Below, piece by piece: positions 38,497-47,075 of a DNA stretch of 64,000 nucleotides. The notes under the pieces were generated by a model that was not told the origin of the DNA, did not search any database, and worked only from the letters and a program-made list of their open reading frames with translations. The stretch is from Martelella mediterranea (GTDB lineage: Bacteria > Pseudomonadota > Alphaproteobacteria > Rhizobiales > Rhizobiaceae). The position numbers were made by a program, and so were the translations under genes. The first letter of the stretch is position 1. Every line of letters starts with the position of its first letter. Where the stretch lies: NCBI RefSeq assembly GCF_004342225.1, contig NZ_SMAR01000002.1, forward strand, positions 186,001 through 250,000. The letters run 5' to 3'.

Positions 38497-39063
38497 TTGC
38501 CCCTACTGATCGCCATTTTTCTTTTTCCGTTTGTGGAAATCGCAGGGTTCATCATCGTCGGTCGGGCTATCGGCGTGCTTCCGACGCTCGGCCTGATCAT
38601 TCTCACTGCCATGATTGGCGCAGCGCTTCTGCGCATTCAGGGTTTTGGTGTATTGCAGCGCCTGAATACCGACGTAAATGATAACGAGGATCCAGGACGC
38701 GACCTCATTCATGGTGCCATGATCGTGATCGCAGGTATTCTGCTGCTCATACCCGGATTCGTTACGGACATCCTCGGCTTTCTGCTCTTCATTCCACCGA
38801 TCCGCGACCTTGTCTGGAAATATATGAGCAGAAACGTGATGAGTGTTTCTGAGCGGACTGTCTATTTCCGCTCCGGCGGAGCTGGCCCCGGCCGTGGGCG
38901 TGGCGGACCGCAGCCACGACGCCCGGGCGAGGGACCAAAGGTTGTCGATCTGGACTCATCTGATTTTTCGTCATCCGAGCCTGACCCGAATTCGCCATGG
39001 AAAGACAAATCCAATGACGGCTCCGGTGACAAACCGGATCACGACGACAAACGGCACAACTAG
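38497..39063 (+). CDS. fxsA: FxsA-family membrane protein
   Basis: A 188-residue protein with a hydrophobic N-terminal two-thirds (IAIFLFPFVEIAGFIIVGRAIG, then a second and third membrane segment) and a long Gly/Pro/Asp/Ser-rich hydrophilic tail. FxsA in E. coli suppresses F-exclusion of phage T7; its cell role is unclear. The start is a TTG at 38497, with AGGA upstream; no ATG fits. Located between the Tim44-like gene and secB, the standard rhizobial order. Confidence 0.88.
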   Translation: MPLLIAIFLFPFVEIAGFIIVGRAIGVLPTLGLIILTAMIGAALLRIQGFGVLQRLNTDVNDNEDPGRDLIHGAMIVIAGILLLIPGFVTDILGFLLFIPPIRDLVWKYMSRNVMSVSERTVYFRSGGAGPGRGRGGPQPRRPGEGPKVVDLDSSDFSSSEPDPNSPWKDKSNDGSGDKPDHDDKRHN

Positions 39064-39218
39064 CGAAATACAAATCCCCTGGACATACCCTCAGCCGAAA
39101 CCGCTGAACCGACGCTTTGCCCCGCATTTCAGGGGCTTGCGTTCAGGCCCGCAGGGTTGTGCCTTTCCGTGCAAGATGCTAACTGGCATCCCAAACTGAC
39201 CACTCGAAAGGACGTGAA

Positions 39219-39701
39219 ATGGCAGAGGAAAACGGCGCAAGCAAGCAGGAAAGCCCGTCGCTGAGCATTCTCACTCAGTACATAAAGGATCTTTCCTTTG
39301 AAAATCCGGGCGCACCGGCATCGCTTCAGAAGCGTGACGGCCAGCCGGAAATCAGCATCAATGTCAATGTGAACGCCAACCCGATCGGCGAAGACACTTA
39401 CGACGTTACCCTGTCGCTGAAAGCCGAAGGTAAATCCGGCGAGAAATCGCTGTTCCTGTGCGAACTGGTTTACGGCGGTGTCTTCCGCGTTGCCAACTTC
39501 CCGAAAGAGCACATGCTGCCGATGCTGTTCATCGAATGCCCGCGTCTGCTCTTCCCGTTCGCACGCCAGATTGTTGCAGATGCGACCCGCAATGGTGGCT
39601 TCCCGCCGCTTTTGGTTGACCCGATCGACTTTGCTCAGATGTTCCAGAAGCGTATGGCCGAAGAACAGGCCCGCTCCAAGGTTCAGCAGACAACCAACTG
39701 A
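39219..39701 (+). CDS. secB: Protein-export chaperone SecB
   Basis: A 160-residue cytosolic chaperone that holds preproteins unfolded for SecA. Family features are [34 protein letters not shown] and [35 protein letters not shown] precedes the ATG. A terminator follows. Often found next to dnaQ on the opposite strand in rhizobia, as here. Confidence 0.97.
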   Translation: MAEENGASKQESPSLSILTQYIKDLSFENPGAPASLQKRDGQPEISINVNVNANPIGEDTYDVTLSLKAEGKSGEKSLFLCELVYGGVFRVANFPKEHMLPMLFIECPRLLFPFARQIVADATRNGGFPPLLVDPIDFAQMFQKRMAEEQARSKVQQTTN

Positions 39702-39733
39702 TCAGCCTTGCTGCCAGCGGTTTATTCACATGC

Positions 39734-39763
39734 AAAACCCGGCCTTAAAGCCGGGTTTTTTGT
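39734..39763 (+). terminator. Rho-independent terminator after secB
   Basis: AAAACCCGGC, a six-base loop, GCCGGGTTTT and a T-run, 33 bases past the secB stop. Confidence 0.9.
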
Positions 39764-39788
39764 GTCGCCAAGTACAAGAAAGCCCTGC

Positions 39789-39822
39789 TACAGCATCGTG
39801 CTTTGTGCATCCGAATGGATGC
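39789..39822 (-). repeat. 34-bp interspersed repeat, copy 1
   Basis: Its reverse complement is identical over 34 bases to 60422-60455. The unit starts with a small palindrome (GCATCCATTCGGATGC) followed by ACAAAGCACGATGCTGTA. It lies between the secB terminator and the dnaQ stop. It looks like a short intergenic palindromic repeat family (REP/RIME-like). Confidence 0.8.
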
Positions 39823-39836
39823 TCGGCACTCCAGGA

Positions 39837-40550
39837 TTATTGGCCTGACACCTTGTGCCATAAAGCCTTTTCGCCGATTTCTTCCAGCATCTTCTGGTGT
39901 GCCTCCACCTCTTCAGGATGAATGCGCGAAGCGAGCGGGCGCGGGCGGACAAGCGGTGCCAGCTTGCGAATATTGCCATCCGCATCATAGCCATCATCAT
40001 CACCCTTGTTCACCAGCCTTAAGGCCGCCTGCCGGCCACCGGACATCTCGATGTAGACTTCCGCAAGAAGCTCGGCATCGAGAAGCGCCCCGTGTTTGGT
40101 GCGGTGTGCATTATCAATGGCATAGCGCTTACACAGCGCATCCAGATTATTCGGCCCCATCGGATGCTTGCGCCGTGCCAGTGCCAGTGTGTCGACAACA
40201 ATATCATCAGAAATTGAAGGTTTTCCAAGCCGCGCCAGCTCGGCATTGATGAACCCCATATCGAAGGTCGCGTTATGCGCGATCCAGCGGGCGCCCTCGA
40301 AGAAGGCCAGCATTTCATCGGCGATTGCAGAAAATTTCGGCTTATCCGCCAGAAATTCATCGCTGATACCATGCACCCTCAGTGCTTCGGGATGAACCGG
40401 CTGACCGTCGGCATTGATATATACATGGAAGGTTTTCCCCGTCGGGAAATGATCGATGAGCTCAACCGCCCCGATCTCGATAATGCGGTCTTCCTTATTG
40501 TCCATACCTGTGGTTTCGGTATCGAAGATGATATCGCGAATACCCTTCAT
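39837..40550 (-). CDS. dnaQ: DNA polymerase III epsilon subunit (proofreading exonuclease)
   Basis: A 237-residue DEDDh exonuclease. Exo I is IIFDTETTGMD, Exo II WIAHNATFDMGFINAEL, Exo III HRTKHGALLDAELLAEVY. It proofreads for the replicative polymerase. Last gene of the minus-strand operon ppsR-maf-aroE-coaE-dnaQ; its ATG overlaps the coaE stop by four bases. Confidence 0.96.
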   Translation of the reverse strand: MKGIRDIIFDTETTGMDNKEDRIIEIGAVELIDHFPTGKTFHVYINADGQPVHPEALRVHGISDEFLADKPKFSAIADEMLAFFEGARWIAHNATFDMGFINAELARLGKPSISDDIVVDTLALARRKHPMGPNNLDALCKRYAIDNAHRTKHGALLDAELLAEVYIEMSGGRQAALRLVNKGDDDGYDADGNIRKLAPLVRPRPLASRIHPEEVEAHQKMLEEIGEKALWHKVSGQ

Positions 40551-41146
40551 CGCTGCTTTTTTCCTTTGGTTCTGATGTCGGCAATGATCGCATCAACAGC
40601 CCGCCGCGCACCATCAAAGCCTTGACCCGTATCGACAGTATAATCAGCCCGTGCCCGCTTTTCGCTATCAGGCATTTGCCTTTTGAGGATGTTTTCGAAC
40701 TTTTCCACTGTCATGCCACGGCGCTCCAGCACACGCTGACGCTGCGTCGCCGCATCGCAGCTGGCAACGACGACACAATCGACATCGCGATCCCCACCGG
40801 TCTCAAACAACAGTGGAATATCAAGAAGTGCCATCTCGGCCCCATCGGCCTCGGCCTTCTTCAAAAACGCCTGACGAGCTTCAAAAACCAAGGGATGAAC
40901 AATCGCCTCAAGCTTTTGGAAGTTCTCAGGTTTTCCCGCCAACGCTTTGCCAAGACGCATCCGGTCAATCACCCCATCGCGCGACACGCCGGGAAAAGCC
41001 GCTTCGACGGGATCGACAGCCTTGCCCCGATAAAGAGCGTGAACGGCCTGATCGGCATTGTGAACAGGCACACCATGTTCTGAAAAAAACTGCGCCGTCG
41101 TCGACTTGCCCATGCCGATGGACCCTGTCAAACCGATGACAATCAA
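40547..41146 (-). CDS. coaE: Dephospho-CoA kinase
   Basis: A 199-residue P-loop kinase for the last step of coenzyme A synthesis. Walker A is GLTGSIGMGKSTTAQFF; HPLVFEARQAFL and LLDIPLLFETGGD follow the family. Overlaps aroE and dnaQ by four bases each. Confidence 0.95.
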   Translation of the reverse strand: MIVIGLTGSIGMGKSTTAQFFSEHGVPVHNADQAVHALYRGKAVDPVEAAFPGVSRDGVIDRMRLGKALAGKPENFQKLEAIVHPLVFEARQAFLKKAEADGAEMALLDIPLLFETGGDRDVDCVVVASCDAATQRQRVLERRGMTVEKFENILKRQMPDSEKRARADYTVDTGQGFDGARRAVDAIIADIRTKGKKQR

Positions 41147-42003
41147 CCGTTTGCCTCCAGGTCCGCGATGATTTCTGCCCTGAGGGCGTCATCCACCACG
41201 GGCTTTTTTCCAAACCATTTTTCAAAGCCGGGCACGGCCTGATGCAACAGCATACCGAGGCCTTCTGCCGTTTTGAAACCCTGTTCCTTCGCCTGTTTGA
41301 GGATCGATGTTTCAAGCGGAACATAGACAATATCCGCCACCAGACTGCCGGTCTTCATCGCGCTGAAATCAAATTCAGGCACCGGCGATCCTTTCATGCC
41401 CAGCGAGGTTGTGTTGACGAAAAGCCCAGCCCCTTCAAGCCCCCCGGCAAGCCCGTCCATTTTGTGCGCCGAAACACCTTCGCCAAACCAGCTGGCCAGT
41501 TCTTCAGCTTTCCCGATCGTGCGATTGAGAATGCAAATCTCCGCGATCCCACGATTTTTAAGCGCCAGAACAATCGAACGAGCACCACCACCGGCGCCCA
41601 GAACTACTGCTTTTTCCACCTTGTCCCAGCCGGGATGTGAGGCATCGAGATTGCCGGTGAAGCCAATCCCGTCTGTATTGCTGGCATAAATCAGCCCGTC
41701 TTCAACCCACAGTGTGTTGGCAGCGCCCAGCGCTTTGGCAAGCTCATCGGGCCGGTCTGCCAGTTCAAACGCGGCTGCCTTGTTCGGCATGGTGACATTT
41801 CCACCGATAAAGCCTGCCGCACCGGAGCGAAGATCGTCCATAAAGGCCGGCATGTCTTCAGGAGCAACATCCTTGCGCACATATTCGCCAGACAAACCAT
41901 AGGCCTTCAGCCAATAGCAATGGACCATCGGAGAGCGGGAATGGGAAACCGGATGGCCGATAATGCAGGCGCGGCGTTTGTTCGTTTCACGTGGAACATT
42001 CAT
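41143..42003 (-). CDS. aroE: Shikimate dehydrogenase
   Basis: A 286-residue NADP enzyme of aromatic amino-acid synthesis. The shikimate loop is GHPVSHSRSPMVHCYWL, VTMPNKAAAFELAD holds the catalytic Lys, and the dinucleotide fold is VLGAGGGARSIVLAL. The first codons, MNVPRET, are encoded by a parS-like site (41983-41998). Four-base overlaps with maf and coaE show a tight operon. Confidence 0.95.
   Translation of the reverse strand: MNVPRETNKRRACIIGHPVSHSRSPMVHCYWLKAYGLSGEYVRKDVAPEDMPAFMDDLRSGAAGFIGGNVTMPNKAAAFELADRPDELAKALGAANTLWVEDGLIYASNTDGIGFTGNLDASHPGWDKVEKAVVLGAGGGARSIVLALKNRGIAEICILNRTIGKAEELASWFGEGVSAHKMDGLAGGLEGAGLFVNTTSLGMKGSPVPEFDFSAMKTGSLVADIVYVPLETSILKQAKEQGFKTAEGLGMLLHQAVPGFEKWFGKKPVVDDALRAEIIADLEANG
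41983..41998. promoter_or_regulatory. parS-like ParB-binding site in the aroE start
   Basis: CGTTTCACGTGGAACA. Read on the other strand it is TGTTCCACGTGAAACG, one base from the consensus TGTTnCACGTGAAACA. It lies 1.6 kb left of the origin and codes residues 2-6 of AroE. Confidence 0.65.
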
Positions 42004-42614
42004 GGTCTCACTCCCAAAGTTCTGAGCGCTGACAGAAGCGAAAGCATCGGCATGCCCAGTATGGTGAAATAGTCACCTTCGATTTTCGAGAACAGCTGAA
42101 CCCCTAAACCTTCGAGCTGATAAACACCGGATGAAAAAAGTGCTTCATCAGAAATGCGGGAGAGATAAGCCTCAATCTCCGGCTCACTGAGTGTCCGCAT
42201 GGTCAGCTTTGCGGTCTGGCAATCTTCAAAAAGCACCACATCATCGCGGGCGATGGCAAAAGCGCTGTGGAGATAATGGGTCTTGCCGGACAAACGTGAA
42301 AGATGCGCTTTGGCTTCGTGCCGGCTTTCCGGCTTTGAATAGGCGGCCCCTTCAAATGCCATGACCTGATCACCGCCGATGACATAAACACCGGGAATAC
42401 GGTTTGCTACATCCAGCGCCTTCGCTCTCGACAAAAGCCCGGCCAGAAATTCCGGTGAAGCGCCGGTTTTCACATAAGGCGTTTCAACCGCCCGCTCATC
42501 GACATGCGGTCGAATGCTGGAAAAATCGAGCCTGGCATTGTTCAACAGTGCACGCCGTGACGGGCTGGTCGATGCCAGAATAAGCTGGGCCGGCGCTCTG
42601 ACATTATCCTGCAT
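42000..42614 (-). CDS. maf: Maf-family nucleoside triphosphate pyrophosphatase
   Basis: A 204-residue house-cleaning enzyme that hydrolyses non-standard or excess NTPs. Motifs: LILASTSPSRRALL at the N-terminus, VIGGDQVMAFEG, and the ISDEALFSSGVYQLEGLG end region. I placed the start at 42614 because AAGGAGGAT is just upstream; the frame is open ten codons further. It overlaps aroE by four bases. Confidence 0.92.
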   Translation of the reverse strand: MQDNVRAPAQLILASTSPSRRALLNNARLDFSSIRPHVDERAVETPYVKTGASPEFLAGLLSRAKALDVANRIPGVYVIGGDQVMAFEGAAYSKPESRHEAKAHLSRLSGKTHYLHSAFAIARDDVVLFEDCQTAKLTMRTLSEPEIEAYLSRISDEALFSSGVYQLEGLGVQLFSKIEGDYFTILGMPMLSLLSALRTLGVRP

Positions 42615-42653
42615 CCCATCCTCCTTGATGCGGCGGGGTTTCAAGTCACCTGA

Positions 42654-43475
42654 TTACTTGACGTGATATTTAAGGGCAAGGATCGCGGCGGCGGTTTCCT
42701 CAATCGAACGCCGCGTGACATCAATCACCGGCCAGTCATTCTGTACTGCCAGCGCGCGGGCATATTTCAGTTCCTCGGCTATTGAGGCGCGGTCGATATA
42801 CTCATTCTTCCCCTCATCCGCACCGCTGCCAAACTCGCGAAACGCGCGAACCTGAGAAATTCTGGCAGGTGAGGCGATCAGGCAGACGATCAACGGCTTC
42901 TCCGAACGGTATAAACTTTCCGGTAAAGGCGTTCCCGGCACAATTGGAATATTGGCGGTTTTGATCCCACGATTGGCAAGGTAAACGCTGGTGGGGCTTT
43001 TGGATGTGCGGCTGATGCCAATGATAACAACATCGGCCTCATCGTAGCTCTCCGGCATCTGGCCGTCATCATGTTCCATGGTGAAATTCAGAGCTTCAAT
43101 ACGCGCGAAATAGTCTTCATCCAGGCTGTGCTGCGCACCAACCCGCCGGCGCGACGTCGTGCCAAGATAGGTCTGGAAAAGTCCAACCACCGGCTCCAGT
43201 ACATTCACGCACGGTACATCCATGTCGCGGCACATCTCATCAATGAGCGCACCAAGCTCTTCGTTCACGACGGTGTAAAGCACGATACCTGGTGCCTCGT
43301 CGATCGCGCGCAACACTGAAAGCAGCTGTTTGCGGTTCCGGATCAGCGGATAGACGTGCTCAATCGGCTCATAACCGCCAAACTGCGCCGCCGCTGCACG
43401 TCCGGCAGAAATCAGTGTTTCCCCCGTCGAATCAGAGATCATATGCAGGTGAAAGAAGTTTTTGCGGTTTCCCAC
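42654..43475 (-). CDS. ppsR: Phosphoenolpyruvate synthase / PPDK regulatory protein (DUF299)
   Basis: A 273-residue bifunctional kinase/pyrophosphorylase that switches pyruvate phosphate dikinase or PEP synthase by phosphorylation. [13 protein letters not shown] at the N-terminus and the P-loop-like [18 protein letters not shown] are the signature. Start at GTG 43475 with AGGAGG upstream fits the family length; the open frame runs further but into the origin. In alphaproteobacteria this gene (RP001-type) flanks oriC opposite hemE. Confidence 0.92.
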   Translation of the reverse strand: MGNRKNFFHLHMISDSTGETLISAGRAAAAQFGGYEPIEHVYPLIRNRKQLLSVLRAIDEAPGIVLYTVVNEELGALIDEMCRDMDVPCVNVLEPVVGLFQTYLGTTSRRRVGAQHSLDEDYFARIEALNFTMEHDDGQMPESYDEADVVIIGISRTSKSPTSVYLANRGIKTANIPIVPGTPLPESLYRSEKPLIVCLIASPARISQVRAFREFGSGADEGKNEYIDRASIAEELKYARALAVQNDWPVIDVTRRSIEETAAAILALKYHVK

Positions 43476-43560
43476 GATATTCTTTGCCTCCTGTGCATAA
43501 AGCTGGATAGCCGGGCGGCAAAACGAGACCATCCAATGAGCCTGTGTATAGGTCACCGGT

Positions 43561-43569
43561 TTATCCACA
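43561..43569 (+). promoter_or_regulatory. DnaA box (perfect consensus) in oriC
   Basis: TTATCCACA exactly. Weaker boxes follow at 43612-43620 (reverse) and 43650-43658 (forward), spaced 51 and 38 bases apart. Confidence 0.75.
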
Positions 43570-43692
43570 ATCCCATTTTCGTGGAAGCGCATGAACAAGA
43601 TTTGTGGACAGTGGGGATAAGTACTACCGTTTCAGACCTTGTGAGAGGGTTTTCCACAGCTTGAACAGCCGCGTCTGCGATGGCAATTATCT

Positions 43693-43862
43693 GAATCAAA
43701 ACTGCTTTTCCCACTTTTCCATAAAACCAGCAATCCGGTTCAGATCCAAGACTGCATTCAGGAGTCGAAAACGGGGAAAAGACTCACAAACATGGAAGAG
43801 CCTTTAATCCTTGATCCTCACAGACTCTAAGAAATAAAAGGAATCCAACAATCAACAGATTC
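43693..43862. promoter_or_regulatory. Cluster of six GANTC (CcrM methylation) sites in oriC
   Basis: GAATC 43693, GAGTC 43762, GACTC 43781, GACTC 43823, GAATC 43841, GATTC 43858. Chance expectation is roughly one per 256 bases. CcrM methylates GANTC in alphaproteobacteria and ties replication passage to gene expression. Confidence 0.75.
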
Positions 43863-43884
43863 ATTATTTGGGAAGGCTGGGGAT

Positions 43885-44907
43885 ATGCAAAAACGAAAGC
43901 TCATGCGGGTTCTCGAAGGTGAGACCGTATCTCCGCCACCGATCTGGCTGATGCGTCAGGCCGGGCGATATCTGCCCGAATATCGCGCTGTCCGGGAAAA
44001 GGCAGGGGGATTTCTAAATCTCTGCTATACACCGGATCTTGCAACAGAAGTGACGCTGCAACCGATACGCCGTTATCGCTTTGATGCAGCCATCCTGTTT
44101 TCCGATATTCTCATCCTTCCGGATGCGCTGAAACGTGGTGTTCGCTTTGAAAAAGGCGAAGGGCCACGAATGGAGCCTATATCAGCCTCAGAAATTGAGG
44201 CTCTTGCTGATAAACCTGTCACTGAGACGCTAAAACCGGTGCTGGAGGCGATCCAGCGCATCCGTGAAGCTCTGCCCCGTGAAACGACACTGATCGGCTT
44301 CTGCGGCGCTCCGTGGACGGTTGCCACCTATATGATTGCTGGCCGCGGAACGCCGGATCAGGCACCAGCTCGCCTTTTTGCCTATCGCTACAGGAAAGAA
44401 TTCCTAATTCTTCTTGATATCCTTGCTGACCTTTCCGCTGAATATCTGATCAGGCAGCTCGAAGCTGGCGCCGACACGGTTCAGATCTTTGACAGCTGGG
44501 CTGGCATCCTGGGCGAACAGGACTTTTACGATTTTGCTGCAAAACCTGTTGCACGGATCATTGAAAGGGTTCGTACGGTGCGGCCTGATGCGAAAGTGAT
44601 TGCCTTTGCCAAAGGTGCCGGGTTGCAGCTTAAAACCTATCGTCAGATTACCAAAGCTGATGCCATTGGCCTCGACTGGACCGTTCCGCTTGAATTTGCT
44701 TCAGAGCTTCAGAAAGATGGGGCAGTGCAGGGCAATCTGGATCCTTTATCTGTTGTGGCCGGTGGTACGGCAATGCGCGACCGTGCGCAGGCAATCCTTG
44801 ATGTGTTAGGAAACGGGCCGTTGATTTTCAATCTGGGCCATGGAATTACACCAGAGGCTGACCCCGAACATGTAACGGATCTGGTTAACACCGTTCGTGG
44901 GGGGTAA
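43885..44907 (+). CDS. hemE: Uroporphyrinogen decarboxylase
   Basis: A 340-residue heme-pathway enzyme that decarboxylates uroporphyrinogen III to coproporphyrinogen III. The N-terminal signature is [30 protein letters not shown] and IFDSWAG follow, and [16 protein letters not shown] is near the end. First gene right of oriC on the plus strand, followed by hemJ 12 bases later. Confidence 0.97.
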   Translation: MQKRKLMRVLEGETVSPPPIWLMRQAGRYLPEYRAVREKAGGFLNLCYTPDLATEVTLQPIRRYRFDAAILFSDILILPDALKRGVRFEKGEGPRMEPISASEIEALADKPVTETLKPVLEAIQRIREALPRETTLIGFCGAPWTVATYMIAGRGTPDQAPARLFAYRYRKEFLILLDILADLSAEYLIRQLEAGADTVQIFDSWAGILGEQDFYDFAAKPVARIIERVRTVRPDAKVIAFAKGAGLQLKTYRQITKADAIGLDWTVPLEFASELQKDGAVQGNLDPLSVVAGGTAMRDRAQAILDVLGNGPLIFNLGHGITPEADPEHVTDLVNTVRGG

Positions 44908-44919
44908 CGGGAGGAATGC

Positions 44920-45462
44920 GTGAATAAAAACAATGAGATATCAGAGAATGCGGGCAAGAAGTCATCAAGCCGCGCTTTAACGGCGCTTCTGATCTTCCTG
45001 TTTATCTGTCTCGGGCTTTTCGCTTTTGACAGACCGAACTTTTATCTCTGGGCCAAGGCGATCCATGTGATGGCTGTTATCGCCTGGATGGCCGGCATGT
45101 TTTATATGCCGCGCCTGTTTGTTTATCATGCTGACAGTGAACCGGGATCTGAAAAATCGGAAACATTCAAGGTTATGGAAACGCGGTTGATGAAGGTGAT
45201 CATGAACCCGGCCATGATCCTGACCTGGATTTTCGGCCTCTATCTTGTCTTTGACGGTGGCTGGCTTGCAGATGGTTGGTTGCACGTGAAACTTCTGGCC
45301 ATAGTGCTGATGTCTGGCGTGCATGGTTACTACAGCAAGGCCATCAAGGATTTCGCCCGGGATGGTCGTAAAACCACAGCCCGGCACTGGCGCATCGTGA
45401 ATGAAATCCCGACGGTTTTAATGATTATCGCGGTGATTATGGTGATCCTGAAGCCATTTTGA
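44920..45462 (+). CDS. hemJ: Protoporphyrinogen IX oxidase HemJ
   Basis: A 180-residue inner-membrane protein with four hydrophobic segments. After a polar N-terminal leader the motif LWAKAIHVMAVIAWMAGMFYMPRLFVYH carries the conserved His; LHVKLLAIVLMSGVHGYY holds the conserved Lys. HemJ oxidises protoporphyrinogen in bacteria lacking HemG/HemY. The GTG start has GGGAGGA upstream. It directly follows hemE, so the two likely form an operon. Confidence 0.93.
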   Translation: MNKNNEISENAGKKSSSRALTALLIFLFICLGLFAFDRPNFYLWAKAIHVMAVIAWMAGMFYMPRLFVYHADSEPGSEKSETFKVMETRLMKVIMNPAMILTWIFGLYLVFDGGWLADGWLHVKLLAIVLMSGVHGYYSKAIKDFARDGRKTTARHWRIVNEIPTVLMIIAVIMVILKPF

Positions 45463-45494
45463 TGACTAAAGAAAAGGCTTGTGATCTTCTTTTC

Positions 45495-45523
45495 TTGACG
45501 TAAATGTGCGGTTTGCTCTTGTA
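45495..45523 (+). promoter_or_regulatory. Possible sigma-70-type promoter for rho
   Basis: TTGACG, 17 bases, CTTGTA. The -35 is good, the -10 poor. It would give a leader of about 140 bases before the rho start, which could allow Rho autoregulation. Confidence 0.3.
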
Positions 45524-45667
45524 TTGCGCGCAGCAAATCAGTATCGTTGCACCAACTCATCCAAAAAGGCATTGCGTAGCATACCCCTGAGCCATTCGAT
45601 CTGGCCCTGCTCTATCCCCGCAAGCTGCCTCGATCCCACCTTTATCAAAATGACGGTTTTTTCCTTC

Positions 45668-46933
45668 ATGTCTCAAATGAAGCTTCAGGAACTGAAAAAC
45701 AAAACGCCAACCGATCTTCTCGCATTTGCGGAGTCGCTCGAAGTGGAAGGTGCTAGCACGCTGCGCAAGCAGGAGCTGATGTTCGCCATCCTCAAGGTTC
45801 TTGCGACACAAGACGTGGAGATTATCGGAGAGGGCGTTGTTGAGGTTCTGCAGGACGGTTTCGGCTTCCTGCGTTCTGCCAATGCCAATTATCTGCCTGG
45901 ACCCGATGATATTTATATCTCGCCCTCACAGATACGCCGGTTTGCTCTGAAAACCGGTGATACGGTTGAAGGCCCGATCCGTGGCCCCAAGGAAGGCGAA
46001 CGCTATTTCGCACTTCTGAAGGTCAATACGATCAATTCCGACGACCCGGAAAAAATCCGGCATAAGGTTCACTTTGATAATCTTACGCCGCTTTATCCGG
46101 ATGAACGCTTCAACATGGAGCTGGAAAATCCGACAACAAAAGATCTGTCATCGCGTGTGATCGATCTCGTTGCACCGCTTGGTAAAGGCCAGCGCGGTTT
46201 GATTGTTGCGCCGCCACGTACCGGTAAAACGGTTCTGCTGCAGAATATCGCGCATTCGATCACTGCCAATCATCCGGAATGTTTCCTCATCGTTCTTCTG
46301 ATTGACGAACGCCCGGAAGAAGTGACCGATATGCAGCGCTCAGTGAAGGGTGAAGTGGTTTCCTCCACCTTTGACGAACCAGCAGCGCGCCATGTTCAGG
46401 TTGCTGAAATGGTGATTGAGAAGGCAAAACGGCTGGTCGAACACGGCCGCGATGTTGTTATTCTTCTTGACTCGATTACCCGCCTTGGTCGCGCCTACAA
46501 TACCGTTGTTCCGTCTTCCGGTAAGGTTCTGACAGGTGGTGTCGATGCCAATGCGTTGCAGCGACCGAAGCGGTTCTTTGGTGCTGCCCGTAACATTGAA
46601 GAGGGCGGTTCGCTGACAATCATTGCAACTGCACTGATCGATACCGGCAGCCGCATGGACGAAGTGATCTTTGAAGAGTTCAAGGGCACGGGTAACTCCG
46701 AGATCGTTCTTGACCGCAAGGTCGCTGACAAGCGTATCTTCCCGGCAATGGATATTCTGAAATCCGGAACCCGTAAGGAAGATCTTCTTGTGCCGCGTCA
46801 GGATCTGCAGAAGATCTTCGTTCTGCGCCGTATTCTGGCACCGATGGGCACGACGGACGGTATTGAATTCCTTATCGACAAGCTGAAACAGACAAAGACA
46901 AATGGTGAGTTCTTCGAAACGATGAATACCTGA
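45668..46933 (+). CDS. rho: Transcription termination factor Rho
   Basis: A 421-residue hexameric RNA helicase. The RNA-binding domain has [29 protein letters not shown]; Walker A is [12 protein letters not shown], Walker [17 protein letters not shown], and the Q/R loops include [20 protein letters not shown]. Start at [14 protein letters not shown], the form seen in relatives; the frame is open 54 codons upstream without a family match. A terminator hairpin follows. Confidence 0.97.
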   Translation: MSQMKLQELKNKTPTDLLAFAESLEVEGASTLRKQELMFAILKVLATQDVEIIGEGVVEVLQDGFGFLRSANANYLPGPDDIYISPSQIRRFALKTGDTVEGPIRGPKEGERYFALLKVNTINSDDPEKIRHKVHFDNLTPLYPDERFNMELENPTTKDLSSRVIDLVAPLGKGQRGLIVAPPRTGKTVLLQNIAHSITANHPECFLIVLLIDERPEEVTDMQRSVKGEVVSSTFDEPAARHVQVAEMVIEKAKRLVEHGRDVVILLDSITRLGRAYNTVVPSSGKVLTGGVDANALQRPKRFFGAARNIEEGGSLTIIATALIDTGSRMDEVIFEEFKGTGNSEIVLDRKVADKRIFPAMDILKSGTRKEDLLVPRQDLQKIFVLRRILAPMGTTDGIEFLIDKLKQTKTNGEFFETMNT

Positions 46934-46964
46934 TCATCATTGATGTCTGAGTTTTTATGCGAAG

Positions 46965-47005
46965 AGAAAAGCGGTGTGGCGGAAAACGCCCGCCGCTTTT
47001 CTTTT
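46965..47005 (+). terminator. Terminator after rho
   Basis: AAAAGCGG and CCGCTTTT form the outer stem, with GGCG/CGCC inside, followed by CTTTT. It lies 34 bases past the rho stop. Confidence 0.8.
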
Positions 47006-47075
47006 ATGCAGGTTTCGATAAAACGCGGTTGTGTGTTCCTCTCTGGGACCGGCAACTGAAAAAGGCATAAAATCT

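Larger units (their letters stand above)
43476..43884. other. Probable chromosomal replication origin (oriC)
   Basis: A 409-base non-coding region between ppsR and hemE, the position of oriC in Caulobacter, Rickettsia and rhizobia. A perfect DnaA box TTATCCACA is at 43561-43569; TGGGGATAA (43612-43620) is a one-mismatch box on the other strand and TTTTCCACA (43650-43658) a one-mismatch box on the plus strand. The right part is AT-rich. Six GANTC sites fall within 43693-43862. Gene direction diverges here on both sides. I infer the role from position and motifs. Confidence 0.8.
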
